Positions 8,959 to 16,172 of a stretch of DNA of 64,000 nt are shown one piece after another. Where the stretch lies: the NCBI RefSeq assembly GCF_027625935.1, contig NZ_CP115300.1, positions 1,054,001 to 1,118,000 of the forward strand, in the 5' to 3' direction. Below the pieces are notes generated by a model. It was not told where the DNA came from. It saw nothing but the letters and a program-made list of their open reading frames with translations, and ran no database searches. The stretch is from Streptomyces camelliae (lineage in GTDB: Bacteria > Actinomycetota > Actinomycetes > Streptomycetales > Streptomycetaceae). Each line of letters begins with the position of its first letter. Position 1 is the stretch's first letter. The translations under genes were made by a program, and so were the position numbers.

Positions 8959-8996
8959 TTGACGCACTGTACTTCGTTAGTTAATTTCCTAACGAA
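8959..8996 (+). promoter_or_regulatory. Promoter with overlapping inverted-repeat operator
   Basis: TTGACG (8959-8964), a 17-bp spacer and TAATTT (8982-8987) form a near-consensus housekeeping promoter for the kinase gene. A perfect inverted repeat, TTCGTTAG (8973-8980) and CTAACGAA (8989-8996), covers the -10 box, the layout expected of a repressor operator. The ROK gene starts 30 bp away on the other strand, so autoregulation is also possible. Confidence 0.75.
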
Positions 8997-9144
8997 CTTC
9001 ACGGTACTCGCCTGCCGTACTCCGCCAGAGGCCCGTCCCGGGGCTTCCCGACCGTTCTGCCCCCGCTTCATCCAGGCACGGTTCGCCCGCCGTCGCAGCA
9101 CCACGCGCACGACAAACGACAGCGCACACGACGAAAGAGGTCCC

Positions 9145-10044
9145 GTGCAGGACTCCACGCCCGTCCTGGTCGGCATCGACGTGGGCGGCACCAAGACGCA
9201 TCTGCGTGCCCTGGCCGGCCACACCCCGATCGCCGACCACGTCCGTTCGAGCAGCGGCTGGCGGCCGCACGATCCGGTCGCCGCCGCCGGCTGGCTGGCC
9301 CGGCTGACCGCCGAGGCCCTGCCGGCCGGCCTGCGCCCGTCGGCGCTGGCGGTGGGCGGCCACGCCTGCGAGACCCCGCGCCAGTGCGAGCAGATCCGCA
9401 CCGCCCTGCATCTCCACTTCGACGCGCCCGCACTGGTGGTGGGCGACGCCGAACTCCTCGTCCCCGCCGCCGCCCTGGACAAGGGCGCCGGTCTGGTCGC
9501 CGGCACCGGCTCGGTGGCCGTGGGCCGCCGCGCCGACGGTACGCCGGTGCAGGTCGGCGGCTGGGGCGCGGTCCTCGGCGACGAGGGCGGCGCGGCTGGG
9601 CTGGTCCGCGAGGCGGTGCGCGCCTGCTGGGCCGCCCACGACCGGGGAGAGGCACCCGACACGCTGGCGGCGGCGCTCCTCGACGCGTTCGGCGTGCCCG
9701 AAGTGCCCGCGCTGGGCGCGGCGTTGGAGAGCGCCCCCGATCCGTCCGCCGCGTGGGGCCGGGCCGCCCCGGCCGTCTTCTCCGCCGCCGAGGCGGGCTC
9801 CGTGCTCGCCCGGGAGGTGATCGCCGCCGGGGGCCGCGGCCTGGCCGCGCTGATCGTCCTGCTGGAACGGCGGGGTGCGGCGGTCGACGACGTGGTGGTC
9901 GCGGGCAGCACGATCCTCGCCCAGCCACCGCTGTACGACGCCTTCGCCGGCGCGCTCGCCGCGTCCCTGCCGTCGGCCCGGCCCCGGCCGCTGCGGGTGC
10001 CGCCGGTTCAGGGGGCGGTGGCGCTCGCGCGTGCGCTGCTGTGA
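9145..10044 (+). CDS. BadF/BadG/BcrA/BcrD-type ATPase, probable N-acetylglucosamine kinase-like sugar kinase
   Basis: 299 residues from GTG at 9145, chosen for its GAAAGAGG ribosome-binding site at 9133-9140; longer readings would include the promoter. The N-terminus VLVGIDVGGTKTHLRAL is the phosphate-1 loop of the ASKHA ATPase fold. LVAGTGSVAVGRR and GGWGAVLGDEGGAAGLVREAV match the adenosine/phosphate motifs of GlcNAc kinase-like enzymes. It should phosphorylate an imported amino sugar or hexose in the cytoplasm. It is divergent from the ROK regulator, suggesting one regulon with the ABC/lyase operon. The exact sugar is inferred, not shown. Confidence 0.85.
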   Translation: MQDSTPVLVGIDVGGTKTHLRALAGHTPIADHVRSSSGWRPHDPVAAAGWLARLTAEALPAGLRPSALAVGGHACETPRQCEQIRTALHLHFDAPALVVGDAELLVPAAALDKGAGLVAGTGSVAVGRRADGTPVQVGGWGAVLGDEGGAAGLVREAVRACWAAHDRGEAPDTLAAALLDAFGVPEVPALGAALESAPDPSAAWGRAAPAVFSAAEAGSVLAREVIAAGGRGLAALIVLLERRGAAVDDVVVAGSTILAQPPLYDAFAGALAASLPSARPRPLRVPPVQGAVALARALL

Positions 10045-10125
10045 CGCACCAACTCCCGTGCACCCGGCTGCTGTTGTGACACATCCGTGCACCGGCTGTT
10101 GGTTTCTGTGCGCCGGACTCCCCGC

Positions 10126-10180
10126 GTTCACCTGCCGAACAGCCGGAGATCACCCGGGTCTCCCCAGCGGGTCACACCCT
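10126..10180 (+). promoter_or_regulatory. PHO-box-like direct-repeat array (predicted PhoP site)
   Basis: Consecutive 11-bp units start at 10126 (GTTCACCTGCC), 10137 (GAACAGCCGGA), 10148 (GATCACCCGGG), 10159 (TCTCCCCAGCG) and 10170 (GGTCACACCCT). Units 1, 3 and 5 fit the Streptomyces PhoP direct-repeat unit, roughly G(G/T)TCAYYYR(G/C)G. A TAAATA -10-like element follows at 10186-10191. The site precedes a PAP2-type phosphatase gene, so phosphate control makes biological sense. Confidence 0.6.
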
Positions 10181-10290
10181 CGCCCTAAATATTCATCCGT
10201 TCAACTTCTTCCCCGTTCTTCTCCACGGGATCACACAACTCGGCACAGTGCGCCGGGCTTTCCCGTGGCCCGTCCCTGAGAGGCACAGGC

Positions 10291-12198
10291 ATGCCGTCAC
10301 CCGCCGGGCACCCCTCCTCCGCGCTGAACCGGCGCGGCTTCCTCACGACCACGCTGGCCGCGTCGGCGGGGGTGCTCGCCGCCCCGGCCGTCGCCGTCTG
10401 GCTGCCGGCGGCCGACGCCAAGGCCGCGACGGCGCCGGCCGCGTTCGTGGACGACTACAGGACCAACGTCGCCGCCAACCTGACGCCCGAGACCAACGCC
10501 GTGGTCCGGGCCCTCGGCGGCTTCGCCCAGGTGTGGAAGACCGGCTCCGCCTGGAACACCGGCGCCCCGCTGCGCCCCGAGATCCTCCGCGCCGACCTGC
10601 GCTACTGCGCGACGACCACCGCCCGGCGCACCGACGCCCAGGCCAAGGAAGCCTTCGTCTACGACCGCCAGCACCAGAGTTACGCGATGATCGCCGGCCT
10701 CGGCCCGCTGGCCGGCCTGTACACGGCGGGCGCCAAGGCGGTCACCTCGATCACCGGCGCGCCCGACGGCACCCCGGCGACCACCGTCAGCGACGCCGTG
10801 CCCGCCGGCGCCCCGGCCGGCTCGGCGCTCGGCGCGGGCGCCCACGACTCCGCGCTCGGCAAGGTCGCCGAACTCGTCGACACCCTCCGCGGCCCCTACG
10901 CCTCCGGCAACCCCTCCAAGTACGCCTACCAGTACCCGCGTCCCTGGCGCCTGAACGAGAACAGCGAGGTCGTCGACACCGGGAAGACGGACGCGTTCGG
11001 GTACCCGGTCTACGACTCCCCCGTGGTCGTCGCCCCGCAGCTGCTGCGCCAGCGCGGCACCTCCCCGGCCGACGACGGCGGCTTCCCGAGCGGTCACACC
11101 AACGCCTTCCATCTGGCCGCGCTGGCCTACGCGTACGCCGTGCCGGAGCGCTTCCAGGAGCTGGTGACCCGCGCCTTCGAGCTGAGCCACACCCGGATCG
11201 TGGCCGGCATGCACCACCCGGTCGACGTCATGGGCGGCCGGATCATGGCCACCGCCCTCGCCGCGGCCACCCTCGCCGACCCGGCCAACGCCGGCCTGAA
11301 GGCCGCCGCCCGCGCCCAGGCCCTCGCCTACTTCACCGCGCAGACCGGCACCACGGCCGACACGCTGTACGCCTACGCGCACACCGGCACCGACCCGTAC
11401 GCCGACCGGGACGCCAACGCGCGCGCGGTCCGGCCCCGGCTGACGTACGTCCTCACCCGGCAGGGCCGCGAGGTGCCGCTGACCGTGCCGAAGGGCGCCG
11501 AGGTGCTGCTGGAGACCCGGCTGCCGTATCTGAGCGCGGACCAGCGCCGCGAGGTGCTGCGCACCACCGGGCTGCCCTCCGGCTATGTGCTGCTCGACGG
11601 TTTCGAGCAGTGGGGCCGGCTGAACCTGTTCGCCGCGGCGGACGGTTACGGCGCCTTCGACACGGACGTCACGGTCACGCTGGACGCGGCGGCGGGCGGC
11701 TTCTCGGCGGCCGACGCCTGGCGCAACGACATCGACGGGCGCGGCGGTCTGACCAAGCGCGGCACCGGCACGCTCACGCTGACCGGCCGCAACCGGTACA
11801 CCGGCGGGACCGTACTGGCCGGGGGCACGCTGGTCGCCGCCGGCGAGGACGCCCTCGGCCACGGGGACGTGCGGGTGACGGACGGCACGCTGCGGATCGA
11901 CGGGCGGCTGCGGGTGCGCGGCGCCTACGCGCAGGACGCGGGCACGCTGGAGGTCACCCTGCGCGCGGGCGGCAAGGCCCCGCTGACGGCCCGTCACCTC
12001 GCGGTGCTGGGCGACTCGGCGGTGCTGTCGCTGCGCCTCGACACCGAGCGGCCGCCGGCCGCGGGCAGCACGGTGCCGGTCCTCGACGTGCCCCGGCTGC
12101 GCGGCCGGTTCGCCCGGATCGACGTGAACTCCGAGCGGCTGCGGGCCGTACCCGTGTACACGGCAGAAGGTCTGTCGGTACGACTCGTGCAGCGATGA
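10291..12198 (+). CDS. Tat-exported PAP2 phosphatase / vanadium haloperoxidase family protein with autotransporter-type repeat
   Basis: 635 residues. NRRGF at 13-17 followed by a hydrophobic stretch ending near AKAATA is a Tat signal, so the protein works outside the cell. The PAP2 active site is complete: Lys210 and Arg217-Pro218 (motif KX6RP), P266-S-G-H269, then Arg302, His308 and Asp312 (RX5HX3D). These residues bind phosphate in acid phosphatases or vanadate in haloperoxidases. Residues about 480-560 carry an autotransporter-associated beta-strand repeat (RGTGTLTLTGRNRYTGGTVL and GGTLVAAGEDALG), which forms short beta-helix turns. A PHO-box-like array upstream supports a phosphate-scavenging phosphatase rather than a haloperoxidase. 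Confidence 0.88.
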   Translation: MPSPAGHPSSALNRRGFLTTTLAASAGVLAAPAVAVWLPAADAKAATAPAAFVDDYRTNVAANLTPETNAVVRALGGFAQVWKTGSAWNTGAPLRPEILRADLRYCATTTARRTDAQAKEAFVYDRQHQSYAMIAGLGPLAGLYTAGAKAVTSITGAPDGTPATTVSDAVPAGAPAGSALGAGAHDSALGKVAELVDTLRGPYASGNPSKYAYQYPRPWRLNENSEVVDTGKTDAFGYPVYDSPVVVAPQLLRQRGTSPADDGGFPSGHTNAFHLAALAYAYAVPERFQELVTRAFELSHTRIVAGMHHPVDVMGGRIMATALAAATLADPANAGLKAAARAQALAYFTAQTGTTADTLYAYAHTGTDPYADRDANARAVRPRLTYVLTRQGREVPLTVPKGAEVLLETRLPYLSADQRREVLRTTGLPSGYVLLDGFEQWGRLNLFAAADGYGAFDTDVTVTLDAAAGGFSAADAWRNDIDGRGGLTKRGTGTLTLTGRNRYTGGTVLAGGTLVAAGEDALGHGDVRVTDGTLRIDGRLRVRGAYAQDAGTLEVTLRAGGKAPLTARHLAVLGDSAVLSLRLDTERPPAAGSTVPVLDVPRLRGRFARIDVNSERLRAVPVYTAEGLSVRLVQR

Positions 12199-12290
12199 CA
12201 CCCCCGGCGGCGGGAGCGGTGCGACAGTAGGGCCATGATCCGGCCCACGCACTCCCCCGCCGCCGTACGGCCGGTGCCACCGCGGGGCGG

Positions 12291-14333
12291 ATGATGGCGC
12301 GCGCACAGCACCTGGTCCTCAGCCGAACGGCACCCGCGCGGGTGCCGGCCCGCCTGTACGCCCGGGTGCGCCGGCACCGGCGGTGGCTGGTTCCGCTTCT
12401 CGTGGCGTTGCTGCTGGCCCAGATGGCCGCGGCGATGGTGACGACGGCCGTCCGGCAGACCCCGACGATCGACGAACCGGTGTACGTCGCGACGGCCACC
12501 GACTATCTGCACGAGCACCGGATCCGGTACAACCCCGAGCATCCGCCGCTCGGCAAGCTGCTGATCGAGGCCGGGGTGGCGGTGGCCGGCCCGCACTACG
12601 ACCCGTCGTATCCCGGCACGCAAGGGGACGTGGGCCGGCATCTGCTGTACGAATCGGGCAACGACCCATGGCGGCTGATGCTGTGGGCGCGGCTGCCGGT
12701 GATCGCGCTGACGCTGCTGTGCGGGCTGGTCGCCTTCGCGTTCGCCCGCGAGCTGACGGGTACGGCCGGTGGCCTGGTGGCCCTCGCCCTGTACTCCTTC
12801 TCCCCCGATCTGATCGCCCACGGTTCACTGGCCACGCTGGACATGCCGGCGGCCGGCTGCGTGCTGACCTCGACCTGGCTGGTGTGGCGGGCGCGCCGGC
12901 GCCCCGCGCTGTATCTGCCGCTCGCCGGGGCGGCGCTGGGGGCGGCCGTGGCGACCAAGATGAGCACGTTGCCGGCGGTGCCGGTGCTGATGGGGCTGGC
13001 GGTGGTGTCGGTCCTGGCGGCGGGGCGGGGGCGGGCGGCAACGCCGGCGGACGGAACGGACTCCGGCACAGGCACGGGCCGGCGGTTCGCGCACGGCGGC
13101 CGGGAGGACGACACGCCCCGACGGACGGTCCCGTCCGCCCTCGCCGGTCCCGCCGGTGGCCGTCGGCGAAGGGCCCTGTCCGCCCTCGCCGGTCCGGCCG
13201 ATGGCCGTCGGCGCAAGGTCCTGTCCCTGCTCGCGGGGATGGCCGGCGGCCGTCGGTACGAGGCCCTGTCCAGTGCCGTGGGCCCGGCCGGCAGCCGTCA
13301 GCGAACGGACGAGTCCGCCGACGTCGGGCCGGCCCAGGACGGGCGGCAGCGCCGGGGCCTGGCCCCCCGCGCTGGAACGGCGGGCGGGCGGTGGCGGAGG
13401 GTGTCGGGGGCGGCCGGGGGTGCGGGCGTGGTGGGGCTGGTGGCCGTCGGCGTCGTCTGGGTCTCGTATCTGGCGGTCGATCCGCGGCTGCGGTTCTCGC
13501 CCGCCGAACCGGTCCCGGCCCTGCACGGTCTGCGCGGCCGGCTGGTCGGTCTGCTGCCGCTGCCGCCCGCGTACCGGGCCGGGATGCGGGTGCAGTTCGC
13601 GTTCGAGGACCAACCGTGGCAGGGGTATCTGTTCGGGCACCTCTACACCGGCTCGCGCTGGTACTACCTGCCCGCGGCCCTGCTGGTGAAGACACCACTC
13701 GGCCTGCTGGCCCTCGGTGCGGCCGGTGCCGTGGCACTCGTCGCGGTACGGCGGCTGCGGCCCGCGGCACCGTATCTGCTGCTGCCGCCCGGCGTCCTGA
13801 TCGCAGCGGCGATGACCGGCGCGCGGGACTTCGGGACGCGGTACGCGCTGTTCGTGCCGGTGTTCCTCGCGGTGACGGCGGCCTGTGCACCGGCCGGCGC
13901 ACCGTGGCCCGGCCGGCGCCGGACGGCCGCCGTGACGGCCGCGCTGGTGCTGTGGACGGCGGTGAGTTCGCTGCGGACCTACCCGTACTACCTGCCGTAC
14001 GCCAACGAGGCGTTCGGCGGGCCCGCGCAGACGCACCGGCTGCTGCACGACTCCAACGTGGACTGGGGTCAGGACCTGGGCCGGCTCGCCGACCGGCTCC
14101 GGCGGGAACCTCCGGGCGAGCGGGTGTGGCTGGTGTACAAGGGCAGCGGTGTGCCGTCGTACTACGGCATCCGCGCCGCCGATCCGCGCGATGTCCCGGC
14201 CGACCGGGTACATGGTCTGCTGGCGGTGTCGGACTCGGCGGTCGCCAAGGCGCGCGGGAAGCTGGCCGAACTGATCACCTCCAGTCATCCGGTCGGCGAC
14301 GTCGGTCATTCGATCAGCCTCTATCGCCGGTGA
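12291..14333 (+). CDS. GT39-like membrane glycosyltransferase with inserted tandem repeat
   Basis: 680 residues with many membrane segments. The first exoplasmic loop holds TIDEPVYVATATDYL and NPEHPPLGKLL, the acidic pair and HPP motif of PMT-like GT39/ArnT-type enzymes that use polyprenyl-phosphate sugars; the C-terminal loop has HDSNVDWGQDLGRL, also typical. The family usually has about 500-550 residues; the excess is an Arg/Gly/Ala-rich insertion at about residues 255-370, made partly of 15-residue tandem repeats, between two membrane segments. The likely role is O-mannosylation or envelope glycan transfer. Two in-frame ATGs lie at 12291 and 12294. Confidence 0.82.
   Translation: MMARAQHLVLSRTAPARVPARLYARVRRHRRWLVPLLVALLLAQMAAAMVTTAVRQTPTIDEPVYVATATDYLHEHRIRYNPEHPPLGKLLIEAGVAVAGPHYDPSYPGTQGDVGRHLLYESGNDPWRLMLWARLPVIALTLLCGLVAFAFARELTGTAGGLVALALYSFSPDLIAHGSLATLDMPAAGCVLTSTWLVWRARRRPALYLPLAGAALGAAVATKMSTLPAVPVLMGLAVVSVLAAGRGRAATPADGTDSGTGTGRRFAHGGREDDTPRRTVPSALAGPAGGRRRRALSALAGPADGRRRKVLSLLAGMAGGRRYEALSSAVGPAGSRQRTDESADVGPAQDGRQRRGLAPRAGTAGGRWRRVSGAAGGAGVVGLVAVGVVWVSYLAVDPRLRFSPAEPVPALHGLRGRLVGLLPLPPAYRAGMRVQFAFEDQPWQGYLFGHLYTGSRWYYLPAALLVKTPLGLLALGAAGAVALVAVRRLRPAAPYLLLPPGVLIAAAMTGARDFGTRYALFVPVFLAVTAACAPAGAPWPGRRRTAAVTAALVLWTAVSSLRTYPYYLPYANEAFGGPAQTHRLLHDSNVDWGQDLGRLADRLRREPPGERVWLVYKGSGVPSYYGIRAADPRDVPADRVHGLLAVSDSAVAKARGKLAELITSSHPVGDVGHSISLYRR
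13128..13355 (+). repeat. 45-bp (15-codon) tandem repeat inside the GT39-like gene
   Basis: Five units in register begin at 13128, 13173, 13218, 13263 and 13308. Protein units read VPSALAGPAGGRRRR, ALSALAGPADGRRRK, VLSLLAGMAGGRRYE, ALSSAVGPAGSRQRT, then a diverged copy. The DNA has drifted along with the protein, so the array is old enough to have diverged but still periodic. Confidence 0.85.
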
Positions 14334-14411
14334 GCACGTACGCTCAACCTGCTGGTCACAACGTCCGGTGAGCTATGTTGAATGGTCGTGGCAGACAAAG
14401 GAGGCGACCGG

Positions 14412-15329
14412 GTGTCCTCGCCCCAGCAGGCACGCGCGCAGGCGTCAGCGATCACCTCGGGCAAGACCGTGCCCGAAGCCGAGCCCGCCCCGACCTCCCG
14501 GCTCCGGGAGCTGTTCGACGGGCCGCGTCTGTCACCGGGTCAGCGGCGCATCGCCCAGTACCTGATCGAGCACATCACCGAGGCCGCGTTCCTGTCGATC
14601 ACGGAGCTGGCCGACCGGGTCGGGGTGAGCCAGCCCTCCGTCACCCGCTTCGCCGCCGCCGTCGGCTTCAGCGGCTATCCCGCGCTGCGCGAGAAGCTCC
14701 AGTCGATCGCCCTGAGCACCCTCGCGGGCGGACCCGGCGAGGAGAACCGGGCCAACGAGCTCCAGGCGGCCGTCGACGCCGAGATCGAGAACCTGGAGAA
14801 CCTGCGCCGCGACTTCGCCGACCCCGACCGGATCATCCAGGTCGGCCGCGCACTGTCCCGCTCGACCCCGCTGACCGTGCTGGGCCTGCGCATCTCCGTG
14901 TCCCTCGCCGAGTACTTCGGCTACGCGGCCCGCCGGATCCACCCCGACGTACGGCTGGTCACCCGGGGCGGCAGCGTGGCCTACGACGCGCTGCTGCAGT
15001 CCCGCGAGGCCGGCGGCACCTGGGTGCTCGCCTTCGCCATGCCCCGGCACTCCCAGGAGACCCTGCACGCCGTCCAGGTGGCCCGCGGCGCCGGCCTGAA
15101 GGTCGCCCTCGTCACCGACCTCGCGCTCGGGCCGCTGGCCGACGAGGCCGACATCACCTTCACCACCGGGACCGGCTCCCGGATGGTGTTCGACTCCTAC
15201 GCCGCGCCCGGTGTGCTGGCGGCCGCGCTGCTGCAGGCCATGACCGACGCCGACCCCGAGCGGACCCAGGCCCGGCTGGAGAAGTACGAGCAGCTCTCCG
15301 AGCAGCACCAGTTCTTCATGAAGGACTGA
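14412..15329 (+). CDS. MurR/RpiR-family transcriptional regulator
   Basis: 305 residues from GTG at 14412, chosen because a perfect AAAGGAGG lies seven to eight bases upstream; an ATG at 14382 is in frame but has no such site. An N-terminal RpiR-type helix-turn-helix (LSITELADRVGVSQPSVTRF) is followed by a SIS domain (TPLTVLGLRISVSLAEYFGY, GTWVLAFAMPRHSQETL) that binds phosphosugars. Such proteins regulate amino-sugar or sugar-acid catabolism. It is monocistronic, ending in a hairpin, and nearby targets are not obvious; the AT-rich element at 15440-15485 is one candidate. Confidence 0.9.
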   Translation: MSSPQQARAQASAITSGKTVPEAEPAPTSRLRELFDGPRLSPGQRRIAQYLIEHITEAAFLSITELADRVGVSQPSVTRFAAAVGFSGYPALREKLQSIALSTLAGGPGEENRANELQAAVDAEIENLENLRRDFADPDRIIQVGRALSRSTPLTVLGLRISVSLAEYFGYAARRIHPDVRLVTRGGSVAYDALLQSREAGGTWVLAFAMPRHSQETLHAVQVARGAGLKVALVTDLALGPLADEADITFTTGTGSRMVFDSYAAPGVLAAALLQAMTDADPERTQARLEKYEQLSEQHQFFMKD

Positions 15330-15340
15330 CCTGTCCACGA

Positions 15341-15363
15341 CGGACCGACGCCACGGCGGTCCG
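15341..15363 (+). terminator. Hairpin after the RpiR gene
   Basis: CGGACCG (15341-15347) and CGGTCCG (15357-15363) form a perfect 7-bp stem with a 9-base loop, 12 bp after the stop codon. No U-tract follows, as is common for Streptomyces terminators. Confidence 0.5.
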
Positions 15364-15439
15364 CGTCCGCGCGCCGGGCACCCGTGAAGATCCTGCACCC
15401 CCTCTCCCCCGGACAGGGATCATCCGACACAAAGCACGC

Positions 15440-15485
15440 ATGAATGTTTTCATACGGCTTGCAAACGGGACGGCATATATAAATA
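15440..15485 (+). promoter_or_regulatory. AT-rich promoter-like island with small inverted repeat
   Basis: In very GC-rich surroundings, ATGAA-TGTT-TTCAT (15440-15453) is a perfect inverted repeat. It is followed by TTGCAA (15459-15464) and TATATAAATA (15476-15485). Spacing between the -35- and -10-like elements is not ideal, so the exact promoter is uncertain, but this is the only plausible start for the leader segment and gene downstream. Confidence 0.45.
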
Positions 15486-15526
15486 CTGCTCGCACCACAG
15501 CCCCGAGAAAGCCGACGGACCAGCCC

Positions 15527-15682
15527 ATGCGTACGCACCTCACCACGCAGCGCCGGTTCCGCGTACCCGGGGCCCCTGTACGGACACCCTCAGCCGCCGT
15601 TCCCTACCCACGTCGGTGCCCGGGGTGTTCCGGGGCGCGCCATCTGCGCGACGCGCCCGTGGCGGCCCCGGCCATCCCCTAG
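15527..15682 (+). CDS. Possible 51-residue leader ORF
   Basis: ATG at 15527 opens a short frame beginning MRTHLTTQRRFRVPGAP and ending at TAG 15680-15682, rich in Arg, Pro and Ala and with one CPGC. It lies directly downstream of the AT-rich promoter-like island, and its last codons fall inside a strong GC hairpin. The ribosome-binding site is weak. I do not recognise the sequence; it could be a leader peptide, or simply an open frame in a long 5' leader. Confidence 0.3.
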   Translation: MRTHLTTQRRFRVPGAPVRTPSAAVPYPRRCPGCSGARHLRDAPVAAPAIP

Positions 15683-15694
15683 ACCGGGGCCGCC
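15661..15694 (+). terminator. Strong hairpin overlapping the leader ORF stop (terminator or attenuator)
   Basis: GGCGGCCCCGG (15661-15671) and CCGGGGCCGCC (15684-15694) form a perfect 11-bp stem with a 12-base loop containing the TAG stop of the short upstream ORF. Its position between a promoter-like island and the next gene makes attenuation possible. Confidence 0.5.
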
Positions 15695-15742
15695 CCGCAC
15701 TCGTCGACACCCTCACGACGCCGCACACCGGAAGCGATGATC

Positions 15743-16117
15743 ATGCCCTTGACCAGCACGCGCATCAGTCCCGACTGGCCCTGTCAGGTCAAGACGCCGG
15801 GCTCGTACGACTGGGAGCGCTCGGCCGCCAAATGGCTGCGGGAGCTGATCCCCGCGCGGTACGCCAGCTACCCGGCGCTCATCCGGCACCCCGTTCTGCT
15901 CGCCCGGCACGCCCAGATCCAGGTCCAGCAGGAGGTCCGCGTGGCCCGCACCGCCCTGCAGACCGCGCGCACCGAACTGCCGATGCTGGGACTGCCCGAG
16001 TCGGTCATCGAGCACACGATCAAGATGTACGCCGCCGAGGTCATGCAGCTCCAGCACATCGCCCGCAGCGTGCGCGCGGTCAGCGAGGCCCTGGCGGTCC
16101 GTGGCCCGGGCCGCTGA
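15743..16117 (+). CDS. Conserved-looking hypothetical protein
   Basis: 124 residues. ATG at 15743 is preferred over 15737 because GGAAG at 15730-15734 is eight bases from it. The protein starts MPLTSTRISPDWPCQVKTP and then has helical, Arg/Ala-rich segments (VQQEVRVARTALQTAR, EHTIKMYAAEVMQLQHIARS). No signal peptide, membrane segment or recognised domain. Codon use matches the neighbourhood, so it is taken as real. Expression probably runs from the AT-rich island about 260 bp upstream through the hairpin at 15661-15694. Function unknown. Confidence 0.65.
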   Translation: MPLTSTRISPDWPCQVKTPGSYDWERSAAKWLRELIPARYASYPALIRHPVLLARHAQIQVQQEVRVARTALQTARTELPMLGLPESVIEHTIKMYAAEVMQLQHIARSVRAVSEALAVRGPGR

Positions 16118-16172
16118 CGTTGGCGGCGGGCCGTCCGCTTCGTCCCTTGCCCCGGTCCGCTTCCGCCCGGTC

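Noticed and set aside
8959..9144. Longer N-terminus for the sugar kinase, starting at 8959
   Set aside because: It would translate the -35/-10 and operator, while GTG 9145 has a good ribosome-binding site and starts at the phosphate-1 loop.
10057..10110. Direct repeats of CCGTGCACCGGCTG type after the sugar kinase stop
   Set aside because: Two imperfect copies only; no phasing or function evident, and the PHO-box units just downstream explain the regulatory signal better.
10297..12306. 669-codon antisense frame to the PAP2 gene
   Set aside because: Same explanation; the plus strand has a Tat signal, all catalytic motifs and a promoter.
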